DNA of 32,985 nucleotides from CAUZFZ01 sp963579025 (lineage in GTDB: Bacteria > Planctomycetota > Planctomycetia > Planctomycetales > Planctomycetaceae): NCBI GenBank assembly GCA_963579025.1, contig CAUZFZ010000121.1, positions 1 to 32,985 on the forward strand, in the 5' to 3' direction. The number at the start of each line of letters is the position of its first letter. Position 1 is the stretch's first letter. Shown one piece after another: positions 6,600 through 15,514 of the stretch. Under the pieces are notes generated by a model. It did not search any database and was not told the origin of the DNA. It saw nothing but the letters and a program-made list of their open reading frames with translations. The position numbers were made by a program, and so were the translations under genes.

Positions 6600-8258
6600 T
6601 CAACCGCTGCCGGGGGCCGCCTTCTTTCGACGGCTGGCTTTCTTCTTTGAGGCCGAATCCGGAAACAGCACAAACTTCAGCTTCAGGGCGAACTGACTGC
6701 GACTATTCGCCACTCGCTCCAGAGCATCACCATCGGTATCGAGGTCATCGATGGCATCGTCCAGCGAAGTCCAAGCTGCCCGTTCGACCTGCTTGCGCCA
6801 GGCGATTGATGCGGCCAGTTGTGCTGCCGAGTTTGCGGCTTGGCTGACTGCGACCAGCAGGTCATTGAACAATGGTCGCAGCGACTCCCAAAAACTCGAT
6901 TGGGCACGTTTTACAAGTCGGCCGTAGACGTCAGCTTTCGCCTTTTTCTTGCGATGTTTGCGAGCTTCACTCGGATGCGCCGACTTGATGGCATTGCGAA
7001 TTGCATTTGCCACAGCATCCGCACGTTCGATCTCCGATTGGGCTAAGCCATGAGAGCTCGATCCCCAGTCGAATTCTGTAGGCAGGGACAGCACCTCTCG
7101 CTGCCACTCGAAAAACTTCATGTTCAGGTCAGTGCGCAAGCCATACGCCACTGCATCAATTAGATCGTCGCGCCTTCGCCAGCCGTTCCTCAGCGATTCA
7201 ACAAACTGCGTCAGGACGGCCGGACGTTCGAAACGGAGCTTGCCATTTCCAGACTGGTAATCCCCTTTTCGAAGTAGCAGCAGCGGACCGGTATCGCGCC
7301 AGACAGGTCGTTCTTCCTGAGGTCGAACAATCTTCACCGCGTCGCTGCTCAACTTGTAAGCGGCGTTTGGATCAGTCCACGGGAAGTCGACACTGAACCC
7401 CACCGAGAAACGCATCTCGCGAATCAGCGTTTCCGACTCCGTTGCTGACATCGCACACGTCCCACCCGACGCTGGAACTAGCTGAATACGACGTGGTTGC
7501 CATGTGAGGCTCTCGACCAGTCCGGCCTCCTTGCGACGTGTCGCAGTGATTGGTGTCTTCCGGCCCCATGCTGGCGGACGGTCATTGACCGCCTGCTCAA
7601 ATAGGTCTAGGCCCGAGGCCGGGACGTTAAGGCAGATCGTGTGGAACAGGCTGCTGCCGCGCGGCAATACATACCACGGCGGTGCTCCGTTGATCGAAGG
7701 CGATAGACCTTTGCCACCAGCCGTCATGAACGGGGCGATCGTCGTCAGCAGTCGAGCGGCGACGACTGGACAAACTCCAAAACTGGATTCATCAGCGTGA
7801 TGGAAGTGATTCGCATTGGTGCCAGATGGAATGGGATGTAGCAGACCAGCCAGAGGTTTCGCGGTATCACCCTCCATTCCGGAGCACTGCAGGAAAGGAA
7901 ACTCGCGATCGAACAAGTCGAATCGGTCGGCATAGCGCTCGAAGAAGTATTCGCGGACTCGCTGCTCGTCGAATGAACCTGCATCGAACAGATCGGAGAC
8001 ATCTTCGAGTTCTTCTGGCTGAAACACGTCCAGCACGACGGCTACCAGTAATCGGTAGAGCCCAAACTCGACGGTCGGCAGCGGATCACTGATTTCGCGG
8101 ATTTCCGGTGCTTGAAATAAAGCATCGACGAGATTCAGCTCGTCTCGCGAGCCGTCCCTTCGTACGACCGGAATCCAGCGTTCCAACCTCACATCAAATG
8201 GCGTCACATTTGCTTCAGCCGAGGTATCCGGCGTCGGCTTCTTCTTCGCTTTGCCCAT
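6600..8258 (-). CDS. cas8e: Cas8e (Cse1), Cascade large subunit
   Basis: The 552-residue large subunit recognises the PAM and recruits Cas3. Evidence is its place between cas3 and cse2 and family-like segments: VTPFDVRLERWIPVV and NLVDALFQAPEIREI near the N-terminus, FPFLQCSGM, the NANHFHHADESSFGVCPVVA region, and SLFHTICLNVP. AAGGAG lies 9 nt before the ATG at 8258. The start overlaps the cas3 end by 44 nt. Two basic stretches, ARKHRKKKAKA and the C-terminal SKKKASRRKKA, stand out; the latter is a tail absent from E. coli CasA (502 residues) and may touch DNA. That role is inference. Confidence 0.92.
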   Translation of the reverse strand: MGKAKKKPTPDTSAEANVTPFDVRLERWIPVVRRDGSRDELNLVDALFQAPEIREISDPLPTVEFGLYRLLVAVVLDVFQPEELEDVSDLFDAGSFDEQRVREYFFERYADRFDLFDREFPFLQCSGMEGDTAKPLAGLLHPIPSGTNANHFHHADESSFGVCPVVAARLLTTIAPFMTAGGKGLSPSINGAPPWYVLPRGSSLFHTICLNVPASGLDLFEQAVNDRPPAWGRKTPITATRRKEAGLVESLTWQPRRIQLVPASGGTCAMSATESETLIREMRFSVGFSVDFPWTDPNAAYKLSSDAVKIVRPQEERPVWRDTGPLLLLRKGDYQSGNGKLRFERPAVLTQFVESLRNGWRRRDDLIDAVAYGLRTDLNMKFFEWQREVLSLPTEFDWGSSSHGLAQSEIERADAVANAIRNAIKSAHPSEARKHRKKKAKADVYGRLVKRAQSSFWESLRPLFNDLLVAVSQAANSAAQLAASIAWRKQVERAAWTSLDDAIDDLDTDGDALERVANSRSQFALKLKFVLFPDSASKKKASRRKKAAPGSG

Positions 8259-11025
8259 CGAGCAAGTCTCCTTCTGAATTGATTGGCTGGCGGTAGACGC
8301 CCAGCACGTGGTCGTTACTGATCACAAACTCGCGGCCTCGGGAATCGCGGCCTCGCCATTTCCCTTGCCGCAACGGCAGAACCAACTGATTCCGCAGCCA
8401 GTTTTCGCCGTCAAAAATGGTCTCGTAACCTTCAACAGGTTCACAACGGCTGGACGCATTCGAATGCGGCTCAGAACTCATCAGCCACCAGCGCGGCAAC
8501 CCGACCTTCTGTAGAAACAGGCGCTTAAGGAGTTCACGATCCGGCGGTCGTGAGTCGCGACTGCAACTGGACCTGGCGATTTCCAGCAGGGCAGGGTCGT
8601 CGATCAGCAGAACGGAAATCGAGTCGTTGCCCATTCGAGTCTGCGCGACGAAATACGAATTCGTTTCCCCTTCGCCTTCTTCGGCCGAGGCTTTACACGG
8701 CGTAAAGCTGCGAGGAGACGGCTTTGGCAGAAGGTGTTCGCGAGCCAGCATCGTGGCCCTGGCACGCGCCTGTTCTCGCTTGTCAGCAGCCTCGCGAAGG
8801 TCATCAGTGGGGATGACGTCGTTTGGCAACGGCCCGGTGCCGTAGCACCCTTCCACAAGAACGCGAAAGTCTTCCGGCAACTGAAGTCTCTGACGGCCAG
8901 TGAGCAGTGACAGCGTCCGCAACAGAATCTCCCGTTCGTAAACGCACTCGGTGGCACCAAACCGGAGGTCATCCGCATCGGGCATGAGGACGTGTAACAC
9001 CGGACCCTCAAATCCATGCCGTTCTGACGCAGGACGATCATGACGCCAGACGCGACCACTGCGTTGCAGTAGCAAGTCGACGGGAGCGATTTGCGAGAGC
9101 ATCACGTCGAAGTCAACGTCGAGACTTTGTTCCACGACCTGAGTTGCGACCAGGATGGCTTTCCTGGGACGGTGCGATCCGGCATCTTTGCCGTACCGCC
9201 CAGTGACCTGTTCTTCGATCCCATTTCGCCGCCCAGCCGGAAACCGTGCGTGGAACAGAATCAGGTCCGTGTCGGCCAGTGCTCCATTCTGCTTCAAAGA
9301 CTGCAGACATTCGAGTATGCCCTGTGCGGCTTTCACGGTATTGGCAAGCACGCAGAGACAGCCACCGCCTGTGATCAATTCCGCAGCCAGCAGCGCTGTT
9401 TCTTCATCGTTGTCGAGCAATCCTTGATGAGTCTGAAGCCCAATGTGAACTGCACGGCCTGGGACAACTTCAACGGGAATCGCGTGCGTTCGTCCATTGA
9501 GCGGCACACTGGTGACCAACGGATAATGTGTCTGCTCTGCCGGCCACTGACTCAGGGCGGCATCGACTTCGTTCTTACGATCCTTGCCGGCGTATGCCCG
9601 GCACAGTTTCTGTTTCTGATCGAGCGACAGCGTCGCAGACAGCAGAATGACCGGAATATGCAGCGTGCGGCACCATTCCAGTAGCCGTTCCATGATCGTT
9701 GTCATGAAGTCGTCGTAAGCGTGAACCTCGTCAATCACGAGTGTCTTTGCACTCAGCCCCAACAAGCGAAGAAAGCCAAACTTCACGTTGAGTGCAGCCA
9801 TTAATGCCTGGTCAACCGTGCCGACACCTTCGGCTGCCAGCAGGGCTCGCCGTGCTGGCCGAAACCAGTCACGAGCCGTAAACCGGGCCTGCCGGGTGTC
9901 CCCGTATGTTTGCGGGATCTGGTCGCCTGCAACGTCATCAAGCAACCACGCCATACCGTGGACAAGCCGCGGGGCGGAAAAGTCGGGACGGCGTCTGGAC
10001 AGGTATCGCTGATACCGCTGATGCATCTGGTTGGCGGTCGCCTGTGTCGGCAGCGCCAGATAACAGCCTCTGCGACCGGTCTGCTGATTCCAGCACTCTG
10101 CCAGATAGACGGCCGTTTCCGTTTTCCCTTCACCCATCGGCGCTTCAACGATTGCCAGTCCGGGTAACAACAGACCGGCAAGGCACTGTTCTTCCACTGT
10201 CTGCTGGACGGGCCGCAGAGATTTTTCTCTGAGGTCCGGCCACACGTCACGAAACATAGGAGTTTCATCTGGTAACGGGGCACATTCGCCCTCACCCATT
10301 CGCCCATCGTCAAATTCGAGTCGACGAAGTGCTGCCGCAGCCTCCGCTTCTGCCGCTCGAAAGTACTCGTCGGGAGCTGTGTCACGTGGCAGCCGCTCGT
10401 ATTGATAAAGCTCATGATTCGACGCGATCCAGTCTGCCAGTACGATCAATCCACTGAGCTTTGCGCCGACTTCACTCGCGTCGCCAAATCGTTCGATAGT
10501 GCATTCCGGTGGCTGTAACACATCGAGCAGACGCTGCAGCAATTCCGAGCGCAGGGGATCCCATTTCTGTCGGGTCGCGTCGTCCTCATCGTAAATCCAG
10601 TCGGTGGTAAAACTGCCGTGATGGCCGTGAATCGCTTTTCCAATGACGGGCGTCGCGGACTTCCCCCAGCCCGATTCCGTCAGGTGTTGTTGAACCCACT
10701 CCGCCGACCTTGCTTCGTGACGGAACCGCCGTTGAGCGTCCAACAACGCGTCTTCAGGAACCGGTAGATTTACCCCATTGCCACGCAGGGATTCCGCAAG
10801 AACAGTGTCTTTATTCTGAAACCAATCGTCGGCTTTCCCCACATCGTGAAGTCCTGCGATGAACGCCGTGGTCTCATCCGGCATTTCGGTCGTGCTGCCA
10901 AACCAGCGAGTGAGCCGACGTGCGACGGCCGCGACATCAAGCAGATGGCACCACAATGGGTGGCACGGATCCGACTTTGCCCACAGCCATTCGGCCGGTT
11001 CGTTGCCAGTCGCTGGGGTTCTCAT
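8215..11025 (-). CDS. cas3: Cas3, HD nuclease–helicase of type I CRISPR
   Basis: A 936-residue Cas3 that unwinds and degrades DNA marked by Cascade. The N-terminal HD nuclease has HP..WCHLLDVAAVARRL, then FIAGLHDVGK (H60, D61) and AIHGHHG. The SF2 helicase follows, with Walker A APMGEGKT (295-302), DEVH (432-435), SAT (463-465), and motifs V-VI in ATQVVEQSLDVDFD and LLQRSGRVWRH. All active residues I can check are present. The ATG at 11025 is preferred because GGAAAGGA lies 8 nt upstream; the frame extends six codons to an ATG at 11043 with no SD. The small upstream ORF overlaps this start by 4 nt. Confidence 0.96.
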   Translation of the reverse strand: MRTPATGNEPAEWLWAKSDPCHPLWCHLLDVAAVARRLTRWFGSTTEMPDETTAFIAGLHDVGKADDWFQNKDTVLAESLRGNGVNLPVPEDALLDAQRRFRHEARSAEWVQQHLTESGWGKSATPVIGKAIHGHHGSFTTDWIYDEDDATRQKWDPLRSELLQRLLDVLQPPECTIERFGDASEVGAKLSGLIVLADWIASNHELYQYERLPRDTAPDEYFRAAEAEAAAALRRLEFDDGRMGEGECAPLPDETPMFRDVWPDLREKSLRPVQQTVEEQCLAGLLLPGLAIVEAPMGEGKTETAVYLAECWNQQTGRRGCYLALPTQATANQMHQRYQRYLSRRRPDFSAPRLVHGMAWLLDDVAGDQIPQTYGDTRQARFTARDWFRPARRALLAAEGVGTVDQALMAALNVKFGFLRLLGLSAKTLVIDEVHAYDDFMTTIMERLLEWCRTLHIPVILLSATLSLDQKQKLCRAYAGKDRKNEVDAALSQWPAEQTHYPLVTSVPLNGRTHAIPVEVVPGRAVHIGLQTHQGLLDNDEETALLAAELITGGGCLCVLANTVKAAQGILECLQSLKQNGALADTDLILFHARFPAGRRNGIEEQVTGRYGKDAGSHRPRKAILVATQVVEQSLDVDFDVMLSQIAPVDLLLQRSGRVWRHDRPASERHGFEGPVLHVLMPDADDLRFGATECVYEREILLRTLSLLTGRQRLQLPEDFRVLVEGCYGTGPLPNDVIPTDDLREAADKREQARARATMLAREHLLPKPSPRSFTPCKASAEEGEGETNSYFVAQTRMGNDSISVLLIDDPALLEIARSSCSRDSRPPDRELLKRLFLQKVGLPRWWLMSSEPHSNASSRCEPVEGYETIFDGENWLRNQLVLPLRQGKWRGRDSRGREFVISNDHVLGVYRQPINSEGDLLDGQSEEEADAGYLG

Positions 11026-11252
11026 GTCCCGAATCCTTTCCATCGCAGCATTGCGCCGGCGACCTCGTCATCGACTCCGATGGCGCGGCTCCAGTGACGA
11101 TTCAACTCGCACCCCGGAGCCGAATCCCAGACGTCCAGGCAGACACTTTGCACGTCGCTCACATGGCAAATCACCGGGTGCGACTGACGCGGCCAGGCAT
11201 CGGGCTGGCGCCCCAGGCCAACCCACAGCAGTGACAACGTCGATTCCCTCAC
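11022..11252 (-). CDS. Small coupled protein resembling the N-terminus of a Cas3 HD domain
   Basis: This 76-codon ORF starts at GTG 11252, sharing GTGA with the regulator stop, with AGGGGG 6 nt upstream, and ends ATGA-like over the cas3 start. Tight coupling on both sides and a strong SD argue that it is translated. The sequence LLWVGLGRQPDAW…HPVICHVSDVQSVCLDVW fits the HP-x(2)-CH-x(2)-DV pattern at the start of Cas3 HD domains (compare HPLWCHLLDVAAV in the adjacent cas3), and the stretch AIGVDDEVAGAMLRW resembles the part just before the HD motif itself, where the ORF ends. It may be a remnant of a second cas3, or a small HD-like accessory protein. The family resemblance is remembered, not computed. 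Confidence 0.55.
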   Translation of the reverse strand: MRESTLSLLWVGLGRQPDAWPRQSHPVICHVSDVQSVCLDVWDSAPGCELNRHWSRAIGVDDEVAGAMLRWKGFGT

Positions 11253-12283
11253 GGCGTTCCCCCTACATCGCGATGTTCGCGGCCAGGAACCGAGCAGGGA
11301 CGCTGATACGCGGCCAGCGTCAGATCCAGTTCCTGCTGGACGGCCCCCCGCAGTGCCTCCGGGGCGATGACAACCACCTGCGAGCCGAATCCGAGGATCC
11401 AGCTCTTCACTTCGGTCAGGTCGCTCAACTGCAGTTCGACAATGAGACTGCCGTCGGGTTGCTCTTCGAATGTCTCGCTGTGGTGCCAGTGGTGTTCGGT
11501 GACGTATCGCGCGACTGGCTCGGCGAAGTGCAGACGCACTGTCTGCAGCGGGCCGGATTTCTGGTACGCGCCGAAGGAATCCGTCAGATGCTGCTGCAGA
11601 TCGAAATCTGTTCGACGTTCGAACGGTTCGTCAAGAACTTCGGCGTCGCGGATACGGTCGACCTTGAAGTGCTTTGCCGTCGCGTCCACCGCTGTCGCTG
11701 CGACGACATACAGCGTGCCGCGGTGCCAGATGATGCCCAGCGGCTGGAGGTGGTATTCCTCGGGACTCGCACTGCGGGCCGGGTGATAGAGCGCTCGGAC
11801 GACTCGCAATTCGCGCTGGCTCTGCATCAGCGTGTCGATGACGTGCGACCGCTCCGCATAGTCGCTCTGGCCAACCGGCGTTGAGTGAATCGTGCAGGCC
11901 AGCGATTCCAGGTAGCGCAGAGCTGACGGTCGGAACTGCTGTCGCAACTTCGCGAATGCTGCCTGGCTGGCGTCCCATAGCTCGGTACCGGCCAGTGGCT
12001 CCAGGAATTGCCGCCCCAGATACAAGGCGGCCGTTTCCATGAAATCGAGCGCCGCCGCCGGAACGTCGAGGTCGTGCTCAAGCCGCCACGTGCGACGACC
12101 GTGATCGCCGGCGGAACACACCAGACTCAGCCCGGCTGTCTCGAACGCCGTCAGGTCACGGCGAATCGTCTTTTCAGAAACCTCGAATTCGGTGGCGAGT
12201 TCCGTGAGTGACATGCCTGTCCGCGTAGCGCTCAGGATACGCATGAGTTGCAAATGGCGAATGCTGGTCGTGCGGTCAGGCAT
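11249..12283 (-). CDS. WYL-domain transcriptional regulator (DeoR/YafY type)
   Basis: The 344-residue protein begins with a winged helix-turn-helix (MSLTELATEFEVSEKTIRRD) and continues with a WYL domain (LYHPARSASPEEYHLQPLG, then IIWHRGTLYVVAA) and its C-terminal extension (LSDLTEVKSWILGFG). Regulators of this build bind ligands, possibly nucleic acid, and often sit beside CRISPR-Cas operons as repressors. The ATG at 12283 is preferred over the TTG at 12322. Being first in the minus-strand run, it likely controls the cas genes and itself; a palindromic site lies ~60 bp upstream. The start lacks a strong SD. Confidence 0.88.
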   Translation of the reverse strand: MPDRTTSIRHLQLMRILSATRTGMSLTELATEFEVSEKTIRRDLTAFETAGLSLVCSAGDHGRRTWRLEHDLDVPAAALDFMETAALYLGRQFLEPLAGTELWDASQAAFAKLRQQFRPSALRYLESLACTIHSTPVGQSDYAERSHVIDTLMQSQRELRVVRALYHPARSASPEEYHLQPLGIIWHRGTLYVVAATAVDATAKHFKVDRIRDAEVLDEPFERRTDFDLQQHLTDSFGAYQKSGPLQTVRLHFAEPVARYVTEHHWHHSETFEEQPDGSLIVELQLSDLTEVKSWILGFGSQVVVIAPEALRGAVQQELDLTLAAYQRPCSVPGREHRDVGGTP

Positions 12284-12336
12284 AGGGCCCTGCCGTCTGA
12301 AGTCCTGATCAGCGATACGCAAAGCCTACCAACACG

Positions 12337-12357
12337 GTCGGACAAATTCTGTCCTAC
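12337..12357. promoter_or_regulatory. Candidate operator for the WYL regulator
   Basis: GTCGGACA-AATTC-TGTCCTAC forms two 8-nt arms around a 5-nt spacer with a single mismatch (the inner GGACA/TGTCC pairs are perfect). It lies 54-74 bp upstream of the regulator's ATG, where autoregulatory sites of this family are usually found. On the minus strand one arm overlaps TTGTCC, a possible -35 element, but no convincing -10 follows. Binding is inference. Confidence 0.45.
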
Positions 12358-12374
12358 CTGAATACGTCATCACA

Positions 12375-12856
12375 GTGAGCACAAAACTGGAAGCCGAACA
12401 CGGTGTGAAGATGTCGGAGCAGACGCTGGGCACGGCTTGTCGAGCCTCGGGTCTGACTCGAACAAAAAGACGCTGATCGCTGCGGAACAGAAACGGGATG
12501 GCGTCGCAGAAAAGCGGCGACAGTAGACGGAAACTCAAGATCAGATTGATCCTGACCATGTCGTTTTCATCGACGAAACGTGGGCGCCCTTTCCGAATGG
12601 AACGCGGCGAACATGACACGAACGTATGGTCGGGCTCAACGCGGCACGCGCGTCATCGAAGGTGTTCCGTTTGGACGATGGGAGACAACGACTTTCGTTG
12701 GAGCGTTACGTGCCACAGGATTCACGGCACCACTGACCGTTGACGGCCCGATCAACGGCGAGGTGTTTCTCGCATGGGTGCAGCAGCATCCTCGACGAGT
12801 TCTCAACCGAAGAATGCCGCAACTACTTCAAACACTGCGGATACCGCTACGCTTAA
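12375..12856 (+). pseudogene. Decayed IS630-family transposase
   Basis: Pieces of an IS630-type transposase are spread over two frames: KLEAEHGVKMSEQTLGTACR, a frameshift in a run of A, then TLIAAEQKRD-like sequence, a stop, IDPDHVVFIDETWA with the first catalytic Asp, and TNMTRTYGRAQRGTRVIEG to LAWVQQH. At about 12790 it jumps directly to ILDEFSTEECRNYFKHCGYR, the family's C-terminal end, closing with TAA at 12854-12856. The second Asp and the Glu of the DDE triad are therefore deleted. It cannot be active. It lies between the CRISPR-Cas regulator and the ordinary genes beyond. Confidence 0.85.
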
Positions 12857-12893
12857 CCCGTAGCCGCTCTCAAGCCGGTGGCAAAACCGATGA

Positions 12894-12911
12894 AGTCGGC
12901 TGAAGCCGACT
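12894..12911. repeat. 7-bp hairpin AGTCGGC-TGAA-GCCGACT
   Basis: A perfect GC-rich stem with a 4-nt loop between the IS630 relic and the next gene. There is no T-run after it on either strand, so it is not a standard terminator. It may be a remnant of the element's end. The rest of 12857-13118 holds only the SD of the next gene (GGAGAGA before 13119) and a short hairpin, ATCCGA-AAAA-TCGGAT, near 12967. Confidence 0.35.
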
Positions 12912-13118
12912 GAGGTCAGGTCTGCCCCAGGGAACGCTGCGGTCGGAGTATTTTCCAGGCGCTCATCCGAAAAATCGGATCGCGGTCTGGATTCGAGGCG
13001 ACTTTCTGCCAGGAATACGCCTGTTCGACCGTTGATGTCGTGAGTAGGGCTCCTAAATCGCCGCTCGTGACCAGCTTGCGCCCACAACGGCGTAGCAGAA
13101 AAACTCAGGAGAGAGACC

Positions 13119-15401
13119 ATGAAACCATTCCTGATCGCAGTTCTGGCCGCCACCGTCGGCGCTTCCCTGGCTGGGCCTGTCATGGCTCAGATCGTTGTCA
13201 TTGACCGAACACGGCGCGTCGTCGTTGCACCGCCCCGCCCGACCCCGCCACCCGTTGTTTACGAGGTTCGGAAGGTCGATGTGAATGTCACCGTTCGTGA
13301 CCAGATCGCGACGGTCCAGTTGTCCCAGGTCTTTAAGAACGTCAGTGGTCGGGCGCTGGAAGCTCAACTTCTGTTTCCGATGCCCACCGACGCGGCTATC
13401 AGCCAACTGACTCTGCTCGTCGACGGAGGCGAGTTCACCGGGCGGATACTGAAGAAGGAAGAAGCTCGACGCATCTATGAAGAAATCGTGAGACGCCGGC
13501 GTGATCCGGCTCTACTCGAGTACATGGGACACGGACTGTTTCAGACCAGCGTGTTTCCTGTTCCTCCGGGAGCCGAGCGCACTGTGCAGATTCGCTACAC
13601 GCAGCTCCTGAAGCAGGATGCCGGGCTGACCAGCCTGCTGCTGCCCATTGGTACGAATCGCCACGCGCACCACCCGATCGGCACGTTGAACGTCAACGTG
13701 CAGATTGAATCCGCCACGCCGCTGCGCAGCGTGTACAGCCCGACGCACGAAGTCAGCGTCAAGCGTTCCGGCGAGCACCGTGCGAACTGCCGCCTCACGC
13801 TCAATCAGGTCCACTCGCCTGATGACCTGCGGCTGCTGTTCGGAGCGGGCGAGGAATCTGTCGGCGGCAATCTGATCAGCTACTGGCCGAAAGATGAAGA
13901 GGTCGACAACGGCTACTTCGTGCTGCTGGTCAGTCCGGGGATCGAGCCAGTCAACGCGGAGCCCGTGCCACGCAGTCTGGTGTTCATTCTCGATCGCTCC
14001 GGCAGCATGACCGGCGAGAAGATCAAGCAGGCGCGCGACGCCCTGAAATTCCTGGTCCGACAGCTTCGCCCGCGAGACACGTTCAACATCGTCGCGTACG
14101 ACTCGGTTGTCGAGAGCTTTCGTCCGGAGCTGCAGCGGGCCGACGAGACCGGGATTGAAGCGGCCCTGGGCTTTGTAGACGGGCTGTTCGCCGGAGGCAG
14201 CACGAACATCGACTCTGCTTTGCAGACCGGACTCGGAATGCTGAAGTCGCGCGACGTGCCGTCATACGTGCTGTTCATGACGGATGGACTTGCGACCGTC
14301 GGCGAAAAGAACGAAATGCACATCGCCGCCAATGCGAAGACGGCCAACCGAGTCGGAGCCAGGATGTTCAACTTTGGCGTCGGTTACGACGTCAACAGTC
14401 GGCTGCTGGATCGGTTGTCGCGTGGTAACCGCGGACAGTCGGTGTTCGTGCGGCCGAAGGAGGACATCGAAGCGTCCGTATCGAATCTCTACAACCGCAT
14501 TGGCCGACCGATGCTGACCGACGTCAGCGTGAAGTTCGAATTTGACGAAGTCCGCGACGAAGCCACACCGCCGCCGATCTCACGCAGCTACCCGAAGGAA
14601 TTGACCGACCTGTTTTACGGCGAGCAGCTTGTTCTGGTCGGTCGCTATCGCAAGCCCGGTCGAGCGAAAGTCACTGTCAGCGGTTTACTCAACGGCAAGC
14701 GGCAAGTCTTCAGTATTCCGGTCACGTTCAGCGAGCCGTCGAAGGACGAATCGCACTCGTTCGCCGAGAAACTGTGGGCCACACGGCGAGTCGGCGAATT
14801 GATCGACGAACTGGACCTGCATGGTCATAACCAGGAACTCGTCAATGAACTGGTCGCGCTGTCGATCCAACACGGGATCATCACGCCGTACACATCCTTC
14901 CTTGCCGACGAGCGGACAGAACTGGCCGCGAGCGGTAACCGCGACCGCGCGGCGGCGGCGGTTCGTCGAGGGCTCGGTTCAACCGGTGGACGAGGCGGCT
15001 TTGGGCAACGGGAGCTGAAGCAGCGACTGCAGGTCGCTGCCACAGCTTCGGCTCCGAAACCTTCGGCGGGTGTCGCGCGTGAGGTTGCCGATCTTGCGAA
15101 GAATGCTCCGGCTGGTGGTAAGGCCGTACTTTTCCTGGAAGAAGATGGCACACAGCGTGTCGCCGCGAGCATCCGCCAGCTCGGACGTAAGACGTTCTTC
15201 CGCCGCGGCGGACAGTGGAAGGATTCGACCGTGACGAGCACTCAGCAATCGAAGGCACTCCGCATCCAGCAGTTCAGTAAGGAGTATTTTGACCTTGCAG
15301 CGGAACACGGCGGCACACTGGCGAAGTACCTGGTCTTCTCGGAACCCGTCGTGCTGAATCTGGCCGGACGCACTTACCAGATCGACCCGCCGCAGGAGTA
15401 A
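13119..15401 (+). CDS. Secreted VIT–von Willebrand factor A domain protein
   Basis: A 760-residue protein with a Sec signal peptide (cleavage likely after VMA, residue 23), a short Pro-rich stretch, a VIT domain (about 45-175; VRDQIATVQLSQVFKN, EEARRIYEEI) and a vWA domain (about 285-460) with an intact MIDAS motif, DRSGSM at 292-297, and later FMTDGLATVG. The arrangement matches inter-alpha-trypsin inhibitor heavy-chain-like proteins, common in Planctomycetota, that bind other proteins through a metal ion. The C-terminal 250 residues have a low-complexity stretch around GLGSTGGRGGFGQRE. It stands alone on the plus strand with GGAGAGA upstream. Its partner is not known. Confidence 0.9.
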   Translation: MKPFLIAVLAATVGASLAGPVMAQIVVIDRTRRVVVAPPRPTPPPVVYEVRKVDVNVTVRDQIATVQLSQVFKNVSGRALEAQLLFPMPTDAAISQLTLLVDGGEFTGRILKKEEARRIYEEIVRRRRDPALLEYMGHGLFQTSVFPVPPGAERTVQIRYTQLLKQDAGLTSLLLPIGTNRHAHHPIGTLNVNVQIESATPLRSVYSPTHEVSVKRSGEHRANCRLTLNQVHSPDDLRLLFGAGEESVGGNLISYWPKDEEVDNGYFVLLVSPGIEPVNAEPVPRSLVFILDRSGSMTGEKIKQARDALKFLVRQLRPRDTFNIVAYDSVVESFRPELQRADETGIEAALGFVDGLFAGGSTNIDSALQTGLGMLKSRDVPSYVLFMTDGLATVGEKNEMHIAANAKTANRVGARMFNFGVGYDVNSRLLDRLSRGNRGQSVFVRPKEDIEASVSNLYNRIGRPMLTDVSVKFEFDEVRDEATPPPISRSYPKELTDLFYGEQLVLVGRYRKPGRAKVTVSGLLNGKRQVFSIPVTFSEPSKDESHSFAEKLWATRRVGELIDELDLHGHNQELVNELVALSIQHGIITPYTSFLADERTELAASGNRDRAAAAVRRGLGSTGGRGGFGQRELKQRLQVAATASAPKPSAGVAREVADLAKNAPAGGKAVLFLEEDGTQRVAASIRQLGRKTFFRRGGQWKDSTVTSTQQSKALRIQQFSKEYFDLAAEHGGTLAKYLVFSEPVVLNLAGRTYQIDPPQE

Positions 15402-15514
15402 CCTGCACGTTGTCACGCGAGACACGTCAGGCGTCACCTGTCAGTTAGCGAGAGGAGCCTCTACGATCCGCTCGTTGTTCATTACGGAAGACTTATGAAT
15501 ACGGGACAGAGGCT

